Below, one piece after another: positions 37,285 through 47,489 of a DNA stretch of 64,000 nucleotides. Positions within the stretch are counted from its first letter, which is position 1, and each line of letters starts with the position of its first letter. Both the position numbers and the translations under genes were made by a program. This stretch comes from Arthrobacter ipis (GTDB lineage: Bacteria; Actinomycetota; Actinomycetes; Actinomycetales; Micrococcaceae). The notes below the pieces were generated by a model. It was given only the letters and a program-made list of their open reading frames with translations, had not been told where the DNA came from and made no database searches. Where the stretch lies: NCBI RefSeq assembly GCF_014694315.1, contig NZ_JAAOXD010000002.1, forward strand, positions 124,001-188,000, given 5' to 3'.

Positions 37285-38512
37285 TCAGGACCCAGCGTGC
37301 AACTCCGGCGCCGAACCTGTCCCAAGAATACTCGCGGGCAGTCTGCGCCGCCGCGGCCCCAATCCTTTCGAGTGATTCTGGGTCCCCGCCAATTTTGGTG
37401 ATGAGACTCTGAATAGCTTCGATTGACACATCGTCGAGTATGAATCCATTGCGGCCGTCGTCTACAACATCGGCGGCAAACGTATTTCGGCTTAAGATGC
37501 AAGGCGTCCCGTTGGCCATGGCCTCCAACGCCACCAAACCAAACCCCTCCGCAAGGCTCGGTAGCGCAAGGACATCAGCTTTCTGCAGAAGTTGATAGAG
37601 ATTGCGTCGAGGCTGGCTCTCTATGTATTCAACATTGTCGTAAGCCGAGAGTGCGGTTCTGGCCTGTACCCCGGCCGTTCCAACCACTTGAAGTTGCACG
37701 CCTTCAAGCCCCGCTATCGCTTCCAGGAGATAGCCGATGCCCTTCCGTTGCGTGACCTGGCCCGCGTAAATGACCCTGAGTGCTCTCTTCTCACGGACAG
37801 CAGACTCGATGTCCGACACCGAGAATTCATCCGGCGAGGCACAGCCCAGGGGAAACATCACCAGCTTCTCCGGCGGGACGCCGGATTCTAGAAACGTCCG
37901 AACCGCAAATGAACTCGGGACCAAGATGTGGTCAGCAAGTTCAATCTCCCTGTCCAAAGCCTCCAATTGCTCCGGCGAAAAGTCATGCCCTTGGAGCAAA
38001 TGGCTCCACTTAGGATTTCGCACCGCTTCTTCTTGCATGGCTGTCATGAGCCATCGATGGTGCGCAATGGGGTAATTCAGGACTTTGGTAACTCGCGGTC
38101 CGAGACTCTCAAAGATTTCACGTGAGGCAGTGTACTGTCCGACGACACACTCCAAGTTTTTAGCCCGTGCCGTATAGCGAACGGAGTCGCTCTGGAACTG
38201 CCTATTTCGGGCGGCCAGTGCCGGCTGAAGGCGAGGTCGGTCGCCTCTCATTTTCAGCTGCACCTGCACTTCCTTACGACGGGCCAAGCCAACGACGTTT
38301 CGCGGGCGAATGAGCTCGGGAAGAGCGCGCCGTCGAAGATTTCCTGCAAAAGCCGAGTTGGCTAGGATGTCAAGACGGGCAGTTCGTTGAGTCACGGAAT
38401 CCCTGGCCCAACTTGAACTCGTTAGATACCGGACATCGGCACCCTCGGCTATGAGGGACGAAGCGATTCTCATCATTTCAGGATGAGTGCCCGGGTTAGC
38501 AACAATAATCAC
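37253..38512 (-). CDS. GT4-family glycosyltransferase
   Basis: 419 residues, GT-B fold. The C-terminal donor domain shows RVIYAGQVTQRKGIGYLLEA, a V-G-T-A segment, and ADVLALPSLAEGFGLVALEA with the EX7E pair of the GT4 family. The N-terminal acceptor domain is divergent (ANPGTHPEMMRIASSLIAEG). It adds a sugar to the lipid-linked repeat unit at the cytosolic face. The start is GTG. Donor and linkage cannot be deduced. Confidence 0.85.
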   Translation of the reverse strand: MIIVANPGTHPEMMRIASSLIAEGADVRYLTSSSWARDSVTQRTARLDILANSAFAGNLRRRALPELIRPRNVVGLARRKEVQVQLKMRGDRPRLQPALAARNRQFQSDSVRYTARAKNLECVVGQYTASREIFESLGPRVTKVLNYPIAHHRWLMTAMQEEAVRNPKWSHLLQGHDFSPEQLEALDREIELADHILVPSSFAVRTFLESGVPPEKLVMFPLGCASPDEFSVSDIESAVREKRALRVIYAGQVTQRKGIGYLLEAIAGLEGVQLQVVGTAGVQARTALSAYDNVEYIESQPRRNLYQLLQKADVLALPSLAEGFGLVALEAMANGTPCILSRNTFAADVVDDGRNGFILDDVSIEAIQSLITKIGGDPESLERIGAAAAQTAREYSWDRFGAGVARWVLSVVAERRDRQ

Positions 38513-38546
38513 GGTACTTCGAATTCCTTCACTTAGCTCTGATTAG

Positions 38547-40067
38547 TCACGCCGCACCGGCAGGTCGGCGAATCTTGAGAAATTTGGCTCGACGGTCAGG
38601 CAGGAAGTCACCATTCTCGGCGTCACGATGAAAGAGAAGAAGAACAATGAGAACCGGGGCCAAAGAAATCAGCAGGCGTTGCGAATCGAACGAAATACTC
38701 CCCCGCATGATAGGAAACACGTACGACGTCACCATCAATAGAACGAAGGAAGGAACAATATAATTGGAAGCTTTAACGCGGTTGGTCAATGCGCCCAACG
38801 CCAATCCCACGAGTAATGGGATAAAAATGACACCTAGCAGCCCGAAGTTCAAAGTGGGTTCGCTATAGACGCCAAACGCGAAGCCAATATTTTTTGCGTC
38901 TGTAGCAGGAAAAAGGACCGCATTAAGCAGTTCGTCCACTGAAACTGGCTTACCTGGCCACAAAGCTCTGGGGATTACGCTTGAAAACAAGCCCAAGTAC
39001 GTCGACCCCAACTGGTAACTAATCTCACCCTGCTGCTGCGCTGCAATTTGCAGGGCATAAGAATCGATCATTGCAGTGTCTAAGCCGCCAAAAAAGTTAT
39101 CAAAGAGATTCTCTGGCTCAACTGCCACACGGAGAGAGTCGACTATCGAACCGCCGGTAGCCAAATTGTCACGCCAGATACGTGGAGCAACGAACCCGAG
39201 GACAAAAGCCACCGGTCCCCAGAGCGCAACCCTGGACATTTTCATTACGGAAGGTTTCACTGAATGAAGAATGAACAACAAACCTACGCCCACTGGTATG
39301 AACACGGATCTGCTCCCCGACGCAATCTGGGGAAAAACCGACAAGACAAGCATCGCGACGAGCACAAGTGCCTTAACTTTCTGCCCTTTGAGGGCAGCCT
39401 GATAGACGACGAGCATCAACGCCCCAGTTGCAAACTGTAGGCCCGAGTATAAATAGCCGGAATTCGAGTTCAGCGCGGAACGCAATTCGGGAGACCGCCC
39501 TGACAGTGTGGCGGCCCAATACGCAGACCAGCCCACCTGCAGTACGTAGAGGGTATACAGTCCATAGCCAACCGCGACAACGACATAAATCGGGACGACG
39601 AGCCGACTCCAGGTCTCGTCAGTAAACGCGCGAATGGGTTTAGAAGTGGCATCACCTCCACGCACCGGCTTAGATTTTATTGCATAACCAACACACAATG
39701 CGATGTAACCCAAGCCCGCGTAAATTTGGGCATGAAGCACAAAATCATCATAGGGATTGAGCGTGAAGATGTTGCGTGAGTCTTGATAGACGATGGCGAA
39801 CGCCGGGCGGGCCACAAATATCAGGATCTGACAATACGTTATTAGCGCAATCGAAGAGAGTGGCCCTACCGGGCCACGGCTTAAGCGAACTAGAAGTAGG
39901 CCGAAGGCCACGGCCGCGAGGGCAGCTAATAGGCCAAGGCGCGCGGGCTCCAGATTCTGTTCCAAATAGCAGGCTAGCGCGACGACAGAAACGACTCCGA
40001 CAACAATGAGGGCCGTGTAGGCCGCAGACGTCCAACTAATTCGGCTCACCGAGAAGTTCCGTTCCAA
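38547..40067 (-). CDS. O-antigen/EPS polymerase-like membrane protein (Wzy type)
   Basis: 506 residues with about twelve predicted membrane helices and a large extracytoplasmic loop (about 290-365, RIWRDNLATGGSIVDSLRVA, LGLFSSVIPRALWPGKPVSV). The WPGKP loop and the overall layout match the oligosaccharide repeat-unit polymerase family. It would join repeat units outside the membrane. It sits between the GT4 gene and the chain-length regulator in the same direction. No other polymerase candidate is in the locus. Confidence 0.8.
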   Translation of the reverse strand: MERNFSVSRISWTSAAYTALIVVGVVSVVALACYLEQNLEPARLGLLAALAAVAFGLLLVRLSRGPVGPLSSIALITYCQILIFVARPAFAIVYQDSRNIFTLNPYDDFVLHAQIYAGLGYIALCVGYAIKSKPVRGGDATSKPIRAFTDETWSRLVVPIYVVVAVGYGLYTLYVLQVGWSAYWAATLSGRSPELRSALNSNSGYLYSGLQFATGALMLVVYQAALKGQKVKALVLVAMLVLSVFPQIASGSRSVFIPVGVGLLFILHSVKPSVMKMSRVALWGPVAFVLGFVAPRIWRDNLATGGSIVDSLRVAVEPENLFDNFFGGLDTAMIDSYALQIAAQQQGEISYQLGSTYLGLFSSVIPRALWPGKPVSVDELLNAVLFPATDAKNIGFAFGVYSEPTLNFGLLGVIFIPLLVGLALGALTNRVKASNYIVPSFVLLMVTSYVFPIMRGSISFDSQRLLISLAPVLIVLLLFHRDAENGDFLPDRRAKFLKIRRPAGAA

Positions 40068-40139
40068 TGCCTTGAAGGGAACACCATAAGCGCCTTTCGG
40101 AATGCCCCTGACGGCAGTGCCACCAGCTTCTTTTTCACT

Positions 40140-41699
40140 TCAAGAAGGGATGTTTGACGGAGGATACTTGCTGGGGCGCCGCATACCATTTTCCGACAAG
40201 ACTGCGGTGGGCTTCCCCTGCAAGTTCCGGCGTGTGCTAAGCACTTCTGATACCTCGCTGGCACCTTCTGCCGGCGCGTTGGAATAGTACGTGTATGCGT
40301 ACGCGTCCGGCCCTTTGACCGGCAGACGGTTCATAACAACGCCAAGAACCGAGGCACCCACCATTTCTAGGGCACCGAACGATTTCTCCAGATCATGGGT
40401 TCGAATCTTCTGCGATCCGACAACAATCACAACGCCACCGACGTGCTGAGATAGTACGGCTGCGTCCGTGACCGGCAAGAGTGGCGGTGCATCGATGATA
40501 ACAATGTCAAAGGTCGACTCGAGTGTCGCTATTAGGCTGCGCATCTCCTCGGAACCTAGGAGTTCGCTCGGGTTTGGTGGTATCCGCCCTGAAGTAAGAA
40601 CATGTAGATTGTCTTCGCCCCAGGGCTGAAGGAGATCGTCAACCGATGCAGAGCGGATCAGAGCCGTCGTTAGCCCTGCATTCCTGTCAAGCCCCAGATA
40701 ATCATTGACCATGGGTCGTCGCAGGTCAGCGTCCACGAGGCAAACCGAATGACCCGCTTGGGCGAGCGATATGGCCAAATTCGTGGCGGTAGTGCTTTTC
40801 CCCTCCCCAGGAAGCGAAGATGTAATCAAGACGGAGCGCGCTCGACCACTCACATTGGCGAACTGCAAGTTCGTTCGCAACTGACGGAAGGACTCAGCTC
40901 GGGGGCTTTGCGGACCGGTCTGAGTCAGCAGCGGTTTGCGAGTAGCATCCTGATCGAAAGCGATCCCGCCAAGCAACGGAGAATCGGTTACTCTACGCAG
41001 ATCCGCCTCTCCACGAATCCGGCTATCCATGGTCGTCCGCAGCACTGCGGCGGCCACACCGAGAATGAGCCCGACAAAAAGCCCTAAAACAAGATTAGTT
41101 CGTGTGTTAGGTGCAGAAGGTGCTGCAGGAGCCGCTGCCGGCTTGATCACTGAGAGTGCGACTGGAGACGTTCCCCCTCCCTTCGGCTTTTCTAGGGAAT
41201 CCACTGCAGCCACAAGGCTGTCCGCCACCCCATGCGCAATCGCCGCAGCCATTGTCGGCGACTTGTCCTCCACCGCGATGTCGATCAATACAGTGTTGAC
41301 ATCAGTCGTGGCCTTCACTTGCGTTGCCAACTGATCTGCAGACTGCGAGAGACCGAGACTTTCTATGACGGGTTGAAGGACGACGGGAGAGTCGACGGTC
41401 TTGACGTAAGACTGGACCCTGGCCTGGCTGAAGGTGTTTCCCTGCTGCAGCTCTTGGATTGATCCCGAACTTTGTATCGCGACAAAGAGCTGCGTCTCTG
41501 CAGTGTAAGTCGGGGGCGTCAAGACGGATGCCAGCCCACCGGTAAGCACACCGGACAAGGCTGCTGCAACGATCAAAATCCAGTTGCGGCGCAGAATGCG
41601 CGCGTAGTCGCTCAACTCCAAAGCGGGGTCCCCCTGATTAGTTCCCGGGGGCGCCAGATGGGCTGCCACCAGAACGGCCATAGTCGTGGTCACCATCAT
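40140..41699 (-). CDS. Chain-length regulator fused to tyrosine autokinase (Wzz/BY-kinase)
   Basis: 519 residues from the chosen ATG. Wzz domain with two membrane helices (about 38-60, WILIVAAALSGVLTGGLAS, and 203-222, NLVLGLFVGLILGVAAAVL), then a BY-kinase: Walker A SSLPGEGKSTTATNLA, A' VCLVDADLRRP, B FDIVIIDAPP, and a Tyr-rich cluster YAYTYY near the C-terminus. It controls polymer length and export through autophosphorylation. The start is weakly supported; an ATG six codons later with GGTGA upstream is an alternative. Confidence 0.9.
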   Translation of the reverse strand: MMVTTTMAVLVAAHLAPPGTNQGDPALELSDYARILRRNWILIVAAALSGVLTGGLASVLTPPTYTAETQLFVAIQSSGSIQELQQGNTFSQARVQSYVKTVDSPVVLQPVIESLGLSQSADQLATQVKATTDVNTVLIDIAVEDKSPTMAAAIAHGVADSLVAAVDSLEKPKGGGTSPVALSVIKPAAAPAAPSAPNTRTNLVLGLFVGLILGVAAAVLRTTMDSRIRGEADLRRVTDSPLLGGIAFDQDATRKPLLTQTGPQSPRAESFRQLRTNLQFANVSGRARSVLITSSLPGEGKSTTATNLAISLAQAGHSVCLVDADLRRPMVNDYLGLDRNAGLTTALIRSASVDDLLQPWGEDNLHVLTSGRIPPNPSELLGSEEMRSLIATLESTFDIVIIDAPPLLPVTDAAVLSQHVGGVVIVVGSQKIRTHDLEKSFGALEMVGASVLGVVMNRLPVKGPDAYAYTYYSNAPAEGASEVSEVLSTRRNLQGKPTAVLSENGMRRPSKYPPSNIPS

Positions 41700-42155
41700 T
41701 CTAGCGGCTAAACTTCGCACGCCGTTTTCAGGTGGACATAATCCGTCCCAGCATGAGTTGACTGCCGAAGAATAACGCAGGTACCTGAAACTCCGTAGCG
41801 TCCGGTTCTGCGGCGTCATGCCCTTCGCCGCTCCGAAGTCTGCGAATCCACTAGACATTGCTGTGGGCAGCGCGTGGGGTGGTCAGCGAGTCGCGGCTGG
41901 CGCGGCCGTCACCACCTGCGGACTCTTACGTAGCGATGCTCTCCACGGACTGGTACGCCGTGCCTTGAATGTCCGTCTCGACAGGCCCCGGGGGACATTT
42001 CTTGCATAACTAGCAACAAGGTAGTATCAACCGGGCCACAAGAGATGACCGCCCTACCCAAAGGCGGCAACGAATGGACGAGCCGTTGGGACGACTGGCG
42101 CTGGGGTTAACCTGCACCACAACCTCAACCCGCTCAGTCCTGTCACCTTCTAAGC
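41700..42155. other. Divergent promoter region of the polysaccharide locus
   Basis: The minus-strand genes (BY-kinase onward) and plus-strand genes (glycosyltransferase onward) both start from here. No gene is supported. No recognisable operator or JUMPstart-like sequence was seen. Confidence 0.4.
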
Positions 42156-43310
42156 ATGGATGGATTAGGACCAAACCACGTGGACAACGAAAGAACGCGC
42201 CAGACGGATTCCCTTAGAGTTTTGTGGCTAACCAATTTGGCTGCCCCTTATAGAGTGCCTGTATGGGAGTGGCTGGCCGGACAACATGACTTGCATGTCG
42301 GTTTGTTGGAATCCAACAAATCACTTCTTCGTGACCGCAAGTCGAATCGTGGACGTGACTGGATTCATGGTGAGGCTAGAGGAGTTGCCTATCATGAGGT
42401 CCCGACCGTCAAGTGGCGGCGTGGTGAAGCGAAGTACTATTTTCTCGCAGGTATAAGGCCAATAACAAGCTTGAAAAAGTACGACGCTGTCGTCTTTGGA
42501 GGATGGGAATCACCAGCCTACTGGGTGCTTCTCGTGTTCGCTCGCCTGTTCAACATTAAATGCATTGCTTTCTATGAAAGTACCCAAGAGACAATGCAAT
42601 TTCAGAATGGGCCTGTGGCATGGATCCGCTCCAAGTTTTTTCGATCAATGCACGCGCTGGTAACACCCGGAAGCGCTGCGACAGCGGCACTTATTTCTAT
42701 CGGAGTTAGCAGATCGAAGGTCCACGAAGGCTTTAACGCTGTTCACGTCGACTCCTTCCGAAGGGCAGCACTCGCCGCCTCAGCCAAGGCTGACGCAGCG
42801 CCGATTTGCGGACATCGCTTTCTATACGTGGGTCAACTCATATACCGCAAGCGGGTGGATGCAATCATCGATGCGTTTATGGATGTGGCACAGAGCGAAG
42901 ACAGTCTGACCATCATCGGAGCAGGGCCGTTGGAGAATGAGCTGTCTCAAAAGGCACTTTCGCTTGCTGGACACATACTGTTGCTTCCTCAAGTGCCCTA
43001 TTCCGACCTGCCGGCCATCATGGCGGACCACGATAGCCTTGTTCTGGCGTCTTCCACAGAGGTTTGGGGTCTCGTGGTGAACGAGGCACTAGCGGCAGGC
43101 ATGCATGCGGTGGTCACCACAAATTGCGGTGTGGCGCACTCAGTAGCATCCATGAAGGGGGTCTTCTTGGCCGGGCCGGACCTTGAAGACTTGGCAGAGC
43201 AAATGCGTAGGTCGCGCGATTCCTGGCAGGGGAAAATACCACAGCCAGAGATTCTGCAATACACCCCGTCCCACTTTGCTCAGGTTTTCAACAGAGCACT
43301 GCTGGCCTGA
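42156..43310 (+). CDS. GT4-family glycosyltransferase
   Basis: 384 residues. The N-terminal VLWLTNLAAPYRVPVWEWLA is typical of GT4 enzymes that act on polyprenyl-linked sugars. The donor domain has GHRFLYVGQLIYRKRVDAII, LTIIGAGPLENEL and SLVLASSTEVWGLVVNEALA with the EX7E motif. Start uncertain: the ATG lacks a strong site and a GTG at 42180 is possible. First plus-strand gene of the locus. Sequence GC is lower than the genome mean, consistent with an acquired polysaccharide cassette. Confidence 0.85.
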   Translation: MDGLGPNHVDNERTRQTDSLRVLWLTNLAAPYRVPVWEWLAGQHDLHVGLLESNKSLLRDRKSNRGRDWIHGEARGVAYHEVPTVKWRRGEAKYYFLAGIRPITSLKKYDAVVFGGWESPAYWVLLVFARLFNIKCIAFYESTQETMQFQNGPVAWIRSKFFRSMHALVTPGSAATAALISIGVSRSKVHEGFNAVHVDSFRRAALAASAKADAAPICGHRFLYVGQLIYRKRVDAIIDAFMDVAQSEDSLTIIGAGPLENELSQKALSLAGHILLLPQVPYSDLPAIMADHDSLVLASSTEVWGLVVNEALAAGMHAVVTTNCGVAHSVASMKGVFLAGPDLEDLAEQMRRSRDSWQGKIPQPEILQYTPSHFAQVFNRALLA

Positions 43311-43412
43311 TAAACGTTTCACCGCTTCGCGTGGTTTGGTGTTAAGAAATCGAACCCTGGCCGGATTCACAATTTATTGCGGCCCCACTCCCTCGAATAC
43401 TGCAGAAAAGAA

Positions 43413-43964
43413 ATGATCATGGGAAGACAACTAGCAAAGTTCTCCGGACGCGGATATGACAAAGGGAGGAATCGCGTCTTTCAGGCGCTCTGGGTCCTCA
43501 CTTCCTTTGCCATATTCGAGCGCTTGTGGTGTCCCCCGAAGTTTAGAGTTTTCATTCTCCGCGGGTTCGGCGCCAAGGTTGGCAGCGGGGTGCTGATTCG
43601 GCATGGCGTACGAATTCACTGGCCTTGGAAATTGCGCATAGGTAACGATGTATGGATTGGGGTCGATGCCTGGCTACTGAACCTTGAGCCCATAACTATA
43701 GGTTCCGACGTCTGCATATCCCAGGCAGCGCTCCTCTGCACGGGCAGTCATGATGCTGCTTCGGATAGCTTCGAATTCGACAACGCCCCCATAACAGTTG
43801 GCGACGGGGCCTGGATCGCTACACAGGCCACAATACTTCGGGGGGTAGCTATCGGTGCGCATTCGGTTATCGGGGCTAGGGCACTTGTAACCGGTGACGT
43901 ACCGGTTGGAGCCCGCGTCTTGGCCCCCAAAGCCCTCGTTGTCACGAACGGAAATGCCTCGTGA
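43413..43964 (+). CDS. Hexapeptide-repeat acetyltransferase (WcaF-like)
   Basis: 183 residues. Left-handed beta-helix repeats (GAKVGSGVLIRHGVRI, KLRIGNDVWIGVDAWL, ITIGSDVCISQAALLCTGSH, ITVGDGAWIATQATILRGVA, IGAHSVIGARALVTGDVP) with the catalytic His in CTGSHD. Matches putative colanic-acid acetyltransferases. Likely acetylates a sugar of the repeat unit in the cytosol. Its stop overlaps the next gene's GTG by four bases (GTGA). Confidence 0.85.
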   Translation: MIMGRQLAKFSGRGYDKGRNRVFQALWVLTSFAIFERLWCPPKFRVFILRGFGAKVGSGVLIRHGVRIHWPWKLRIGNDVWIGVDAWLLNLEPITIGSDVCISQAALLCTGSHDAASDSFEFDNAPITVGDGAWIATQATILRGVAIGAHSVIGARALVTGDVPVGARVLAPKALVVTNGNAS

Positions 43965-45079
43965 AAATCATACAGATCGCAACCCTAGTTACACCCGACG
44001 GGGCATACGGGGGCCCTTTACGGGTTGCCATCAATCAGACCAGAGCCTTGCTCGAAGCAAATCATGAAGTGACATTGGTTGCTGGTGCCATGGGTTACAC
44101 GGGCAAATTACCGGAACAATTCGACGGAGTTCCGGTCAGGCTATTCCGCGCTCATCGGCCGGTTCCGAAATTAGGGTTCGCAGGCGTTTTTGCCCCTCAG
44201 CTGCAAGGCTGGCTTCGCTCGGCTCTCAAAGCCACCGACATCGTTCATATCCACATGGGTCGGGATCTCGTGACTTTACCAAGCGCCTGGATGACAGCCC
44301 ATCACCGAGTTCCTTACGTCCTGCAGACGCACGGCATGATTGACGCCTCGGACAGGCTGCTGTCCAAGCCCCTCGACCGATTCTTGACACTTCCCGCATT
44401 GACCGCAGCCAATAGCGTCCTCTTCCTAACAGAGCATGAACGTCAGGCGCTAAAGGAGATCGCTCCAGGACTATCCAACCTTCAGGAACTTCACAATGGT
44501 GTACCTCAGGCACGACCGACCCGGAGTTCAGAGAATGGCGCGATAGAAGTCCTCTTTCTCGCCCGACTTCAGGAACGCAAGCGGCCGCTCCTTTTCGTCG
44601 AGATGGCCAAACAGTTGCACACCAAGTTTCCCGCAGTGCGGTTTGTTCTGGTCGGCCCCGATGAGGGCGAAGGAGGCGCGGTGGCAGCCGCAATCGCAGA
44701 AGCAGGCATGAAGGACGCGCTCAGCTGGGAAGGTGCCGTATCGCCAGAAAAGGCAGCGGATAGGATCTCTAGATGCTCGATTTACGTCCTGCCATCCGTC
44801 GATGAACCTTTCCCCATGTCGGTCTTAGAAGCAATGTCCCTCGGTAAACCAGTAGTTGTTACAGACACTTGTGGCTTGGCCTCATCTATATCCGGCGCTA
44901 AAGCTGGTGTAGTTGTCGGTCCCGGACTCCCAGAACTCACGGCAGCAGTTGAAAGCCTGCTTGCAAATCCGACAGTATTGGCAGAGATGGGAAATAGTGC
45001 TCTCGAATTATCCCGGCGTGATTACAGCATGGATCAGGTGGTAGGTCAATTGTGCCGGACCTATACGAAGGCCATATAG
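43961..45079 (+). CDS. GT4-family glycosyltransferase
   Basis: 372 residues. Acceptor domain with TPDGAYGGPLRVAINQTRAL, donor domain with IEVLFLARLQERKRPLLFVE, RFVLVGPDEGEGGAV and SIYVLPSVDEPFPMSVLEAM (EX7E-type motif). The GTG start is coupled to the acetyltransferase stop. Probably transfers a later sugar of the repeat unit. Confidence 0.85.
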   Translation: MKIIQIATLVTPDGAYGGPLRVAINQTRALLEANHEVTLVAGAMGYTGKLPEQFDGVPVRLFRAHRPVPKLGFAGVFAPQLQGWLRSALKATDIVHIHMGRDLVTLPSAWMTAHHRVPYVLQTHGMIDASDRLLSKPLDRFLTLPALTAANSVLFLTEHERQALKEIAPGLSNLQELHNGVPQARPTRSSENGAIEVLFLARLQERKRPLLFVEMAKQLHTKFPAVRFVLVGPDEGEGGAVAAAIAEAGMKDALSWEGAVSPEKAADRISRCSIYVLPSVDEPFPMSVLEAMSLGKPVVVTDTCGLASSISGAKAGVVVGPGLPELTAAVESLLANPTVLAEMGNSALELSRRDYSMDQVVGQLCRTYTKAI

Positions 45080-45179
45080 GCTGCCCGCACTGTTCCGAGC
45101 GCTCCCTCGCATAGCTAGTGCCTGACTGGCGAACTACTGCACTTTTAGCCCTGCCCTTGCTTTCAGAAAAGAGTCGACC

Positions 45180-46421
45180 ATGCCACGAAAACTGCGAATT
45201 ACAATCTTGGGGCTAAATTACAGCCCGGAACCCACAGGAAATGCACCCTATACTGCCAGCCTGGCCGAGGGACTACTGGCGGCAGGCCACCAGGTCACTG
45301 TGATTACAGGCTATCCCCATTACCCGGAATGGCGGCTGAAGGATGGTTACGCTGGCTGGCAGATGAAGGAAGACATCAACGGCGTAGACGTAAAGCGTCT
45401 GAGACATTTCATCCCTGTGCGTCCAAGCGGTCTTTCTCGATTGCTCATGGAGGTCACCTTCGGCTTGCGTACTGTTTTTGCCCGCTGGAATAAGCCGGAC
45501 GTCGTCCTGGTTATCAGTCCTGCACTCTTTTCATCGGGCATGGCTATTCTTCGGTGTCGGATCGGCTGGGGCCGCCCGGCCGTCGGAATCTGGGTACAAG
45601 ACCTTTACAGCCGTGGTGTGGTGGAAACTCGTTCCGGCTCTAGCCGCCTAGCTTTTCTAATGCGACTCGCGGAGTCATCAATCCTTCGGTCGTCACACGG
45701 CGTGGTGGCAATCCATGACCGTTTTAGAGAATTCATATCCAGTTCACTCGGCGTGGATCCCGATCGTATAAAGGTAATACGCAATTGGACACATCTTCCC
45801 GAATCTCCACGGACAGACCGGCAAGAGTTCAGGCGTAGCCTCGGCTGGGCAAACGATGACGTGGTCGTCTTACATGCCGGAAACATGGGAATGAAGCAAG
45901 GGCTAGAGAACGTCGTCGAAGCGGCTCGCATTGCAGACTCCTCCAAGAGTCCAGTGCGATTCGTGCTGATGGGTGATGGGAACCAGCGCCAACGCTTAGA
46001 GGAATTGGCACAGGGCGTGGCCCGATTGGACTTTTTGGACCCATTGCCGGGGTCAGAATTCCAGAGATCACTCGTATCCGCCGACGTACTGTTGGTCAAC
46101 GAGTTGCCAGGTGTGAGTGACATGGCAGTACCAAGCAAACTCACGTCATACTTCAACGCCGGCGTGCCCGTGATCGCCGCAACGGATCCCCGCAGCGTCA
46201 CATCAGGGGAGATCGAGGCATCTGAAGGGGGAATTAGGGTCGACGCCGCCAACCCCGAAGCTCTAGTTAGAGCTGCTGAGCAACTGGGACGCGATTCCCA
46301 GTTGGCCGCCGAACTTGGGAAGAAGGGGCTGCGCTTTCGAAACGAAACATTGTCTCGAGAGGCCGCCATTGCCAAGTATGATGTCTTCATATCAAGCTTG
46401 GCATCGACGCGCGGCCGTTAG
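45180..46421 (+). CDS. GT4-family glycosyltransferase, WcaI-like
   Basis: 413 residues. The N-terminus ITILGLNYSPEPTGNAPYTA and the block GYPHYPEWRLKDGYAGWQ are the signature of WcaI-type glycosyltransferases, described in colanic acid synthesis and often placed beside gmd and fcl. The donor domain has VVVLHAGNMGMKQGLENVVE and VPSKLTSYFNAGVPVIAATD. The ATG follows GAGTCGACC; no strong ribosome binding site. The next gene is gmd. Confidence 0.9.
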   Translation: MPRKLRITILGLNYSPEPTGNAPYTASLAEGLLAAGHQVTVITGYPHYPEWRLKDGYAGWQMKEDINGVDVKRLRHFIPVRPSGLSRLLMEVTFGLRTVFARWNKPDVVLVISPALFSSGMAILRCRIGWGRPAVGIWVQDLYSRGVVETRSGSSRLAFLMRLAESSILRSSHGVVAIHDRFREFISSSLGVDPDRIKVIRNWTHLPESPRTDRQEFRRSLGWANDDVVVLHAGNMGMKQGLENVVEAARIADSSKSPVRFVLMGDGNQRQRLEELAQGVARLDFLDPLPGSEFQRSLVSADVLLVNELPGVSDMAVPSKLTSYFNAGVPVIAATDPRSVTSGEIEASEGGIRVDAANPEALVRAAEQLGRDSQLAAELGKKGLRFRNETLSREAAIAKYDVFISSLASTRGR

Positions 46422-46460
46422 GGTTGCGCGTTTCTTAACTTTCGCACTATTGGGGGCAAC

Positions 46461-47489
46461 GTGACCAAACGCGCGCTGATTACCGGCATCACTGGACAAG
46501 ACGGCTCATACTTGGCCGAACTCCTTCTTGGCAAAGGGTATGAAGTTCATGGACTGATCCGCCGGGCTTCAACATTCAACACGGTGAGGATCGACCACCT
46601 CTACGTTGATCCCCATGACCCCAAAGCTAAGCTCTTTCTGCACTACGGCGACCTCAGCGACGGCGCAAGACTGGTGACTCTTCTGGCTGAAATTAAACCG
46701 GATGAAGTTTACAATCTAGCTGCCCAGTCTCATGTCAGGGTTTCCTTTGACGAGCCCGAACATACGGCGGACACGACAGGCGTGGGCTCAATCAGGCTTC
46801 TGGAAGCCGTACGCATGTCTGGCATCGAAACCAAGTTCTACCAAGCTTCTTCCTCTGAGATGTTTGGTGCGACTCCGCCGCCGCAGAATGAAGACACTCC
46901 TTTCTATCCCCGTTCTCCCTACGGTGCTGCGAAAGTGTACAGCTACTGGATTACCAAGAATTACCGTGAAGCCTACGGAATGTTCGCGGTTAACGGCATC
47001 CTGTTCAACCATGAATCCCCACGCCGAGGGGAAACCTTCGTTACGCGCAAAATCACCCGTGCCGTCGCGGCTATCAAGGCTGGCAAGCAGGACCTTCTGT
47101 ATATGGGTAATCTGGACGCCGTCCGCGACTGGGGATACGCGGCAGAGTATGTTGAAGGCATGTGGCGAATGCTGCAGGTGGAAGAACCTGAAGACTTCGT
47201 ACTGGCCACCGGCGGAAACTACACAGTCCGGGATTTCCTCCAAATTGCATTTGACCACGCGGGTTTGAACTGGGAAAACCATGTTCGTTTCGATGAGCGT
47301 TATCTAAGGCCCACTGAAGTTGATGCGCTCGTAGGCGATTCTTCGAAGGCCCAGGAAAAATTGGGCTGGAAGGCGTCCGTCCACACGCCTGAGCTCGCCA
47401 GGATCATGGTGGACGCTGACATCGAAGCTTTGAAGCATGCCGGCAATCACTGGATCGACACCGTGCACCTCGATAGCTGGAAGAATTAA
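46461..47489 (+). CDS. gmd: GDP-mannose 4,6-dehydratase
   Basis: 342 residues, extended SDR. NAD-binding [16 protein letters not shown], the [16 protein letters not shown] motif typical of Gmd, catalytic Tyr/Lys in [15 protein letters not shown], and [20 protein letters not shown]. Converts GDP-D-mannose to GDP-4-keto-6-deoxymannose. The start is GTG after GGGGGCAAC. Its stop overlaps the fcl start (TAATG), so the two form a unit for GDP-L-fucose. Confidence 0.95.
   Translation: MTKRALITGITGQDGSYLAELLLGKGYEVHGLIRRASTFNTVRIDHLYVDPHDPKAKLFLHYGDLSDGARLVTLLAEIKPDEVYNLAAQSHVRVSFDEPEHTADTTGVGSIRLLEAVRMSGIETKFYQASSSEMFGATPPPQNEDTPFYPRSPYGAAKVYSYWITKNYREAYGMFAVNGILFNHESPRRGETFVTRKITRAVAAIKAGKQDLLYMGNLDAVRDWGYAAEYVEGMWRMLQVEEPEDFVLATGGNYTVRDFLQIAFDHAGLNWENHVRFDERYLRPTEVDALVGDSSKAQEKLGWKASVHTPELARIMVDADIEALKHAGNHWIDTVHLDSWKN

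Noticed and set aside
41818..42009. Short plus-strand frame in the divergent EPS promoter region
   Set aside because: No ribosome binding site and poor coding character; the segment has a promoter role.
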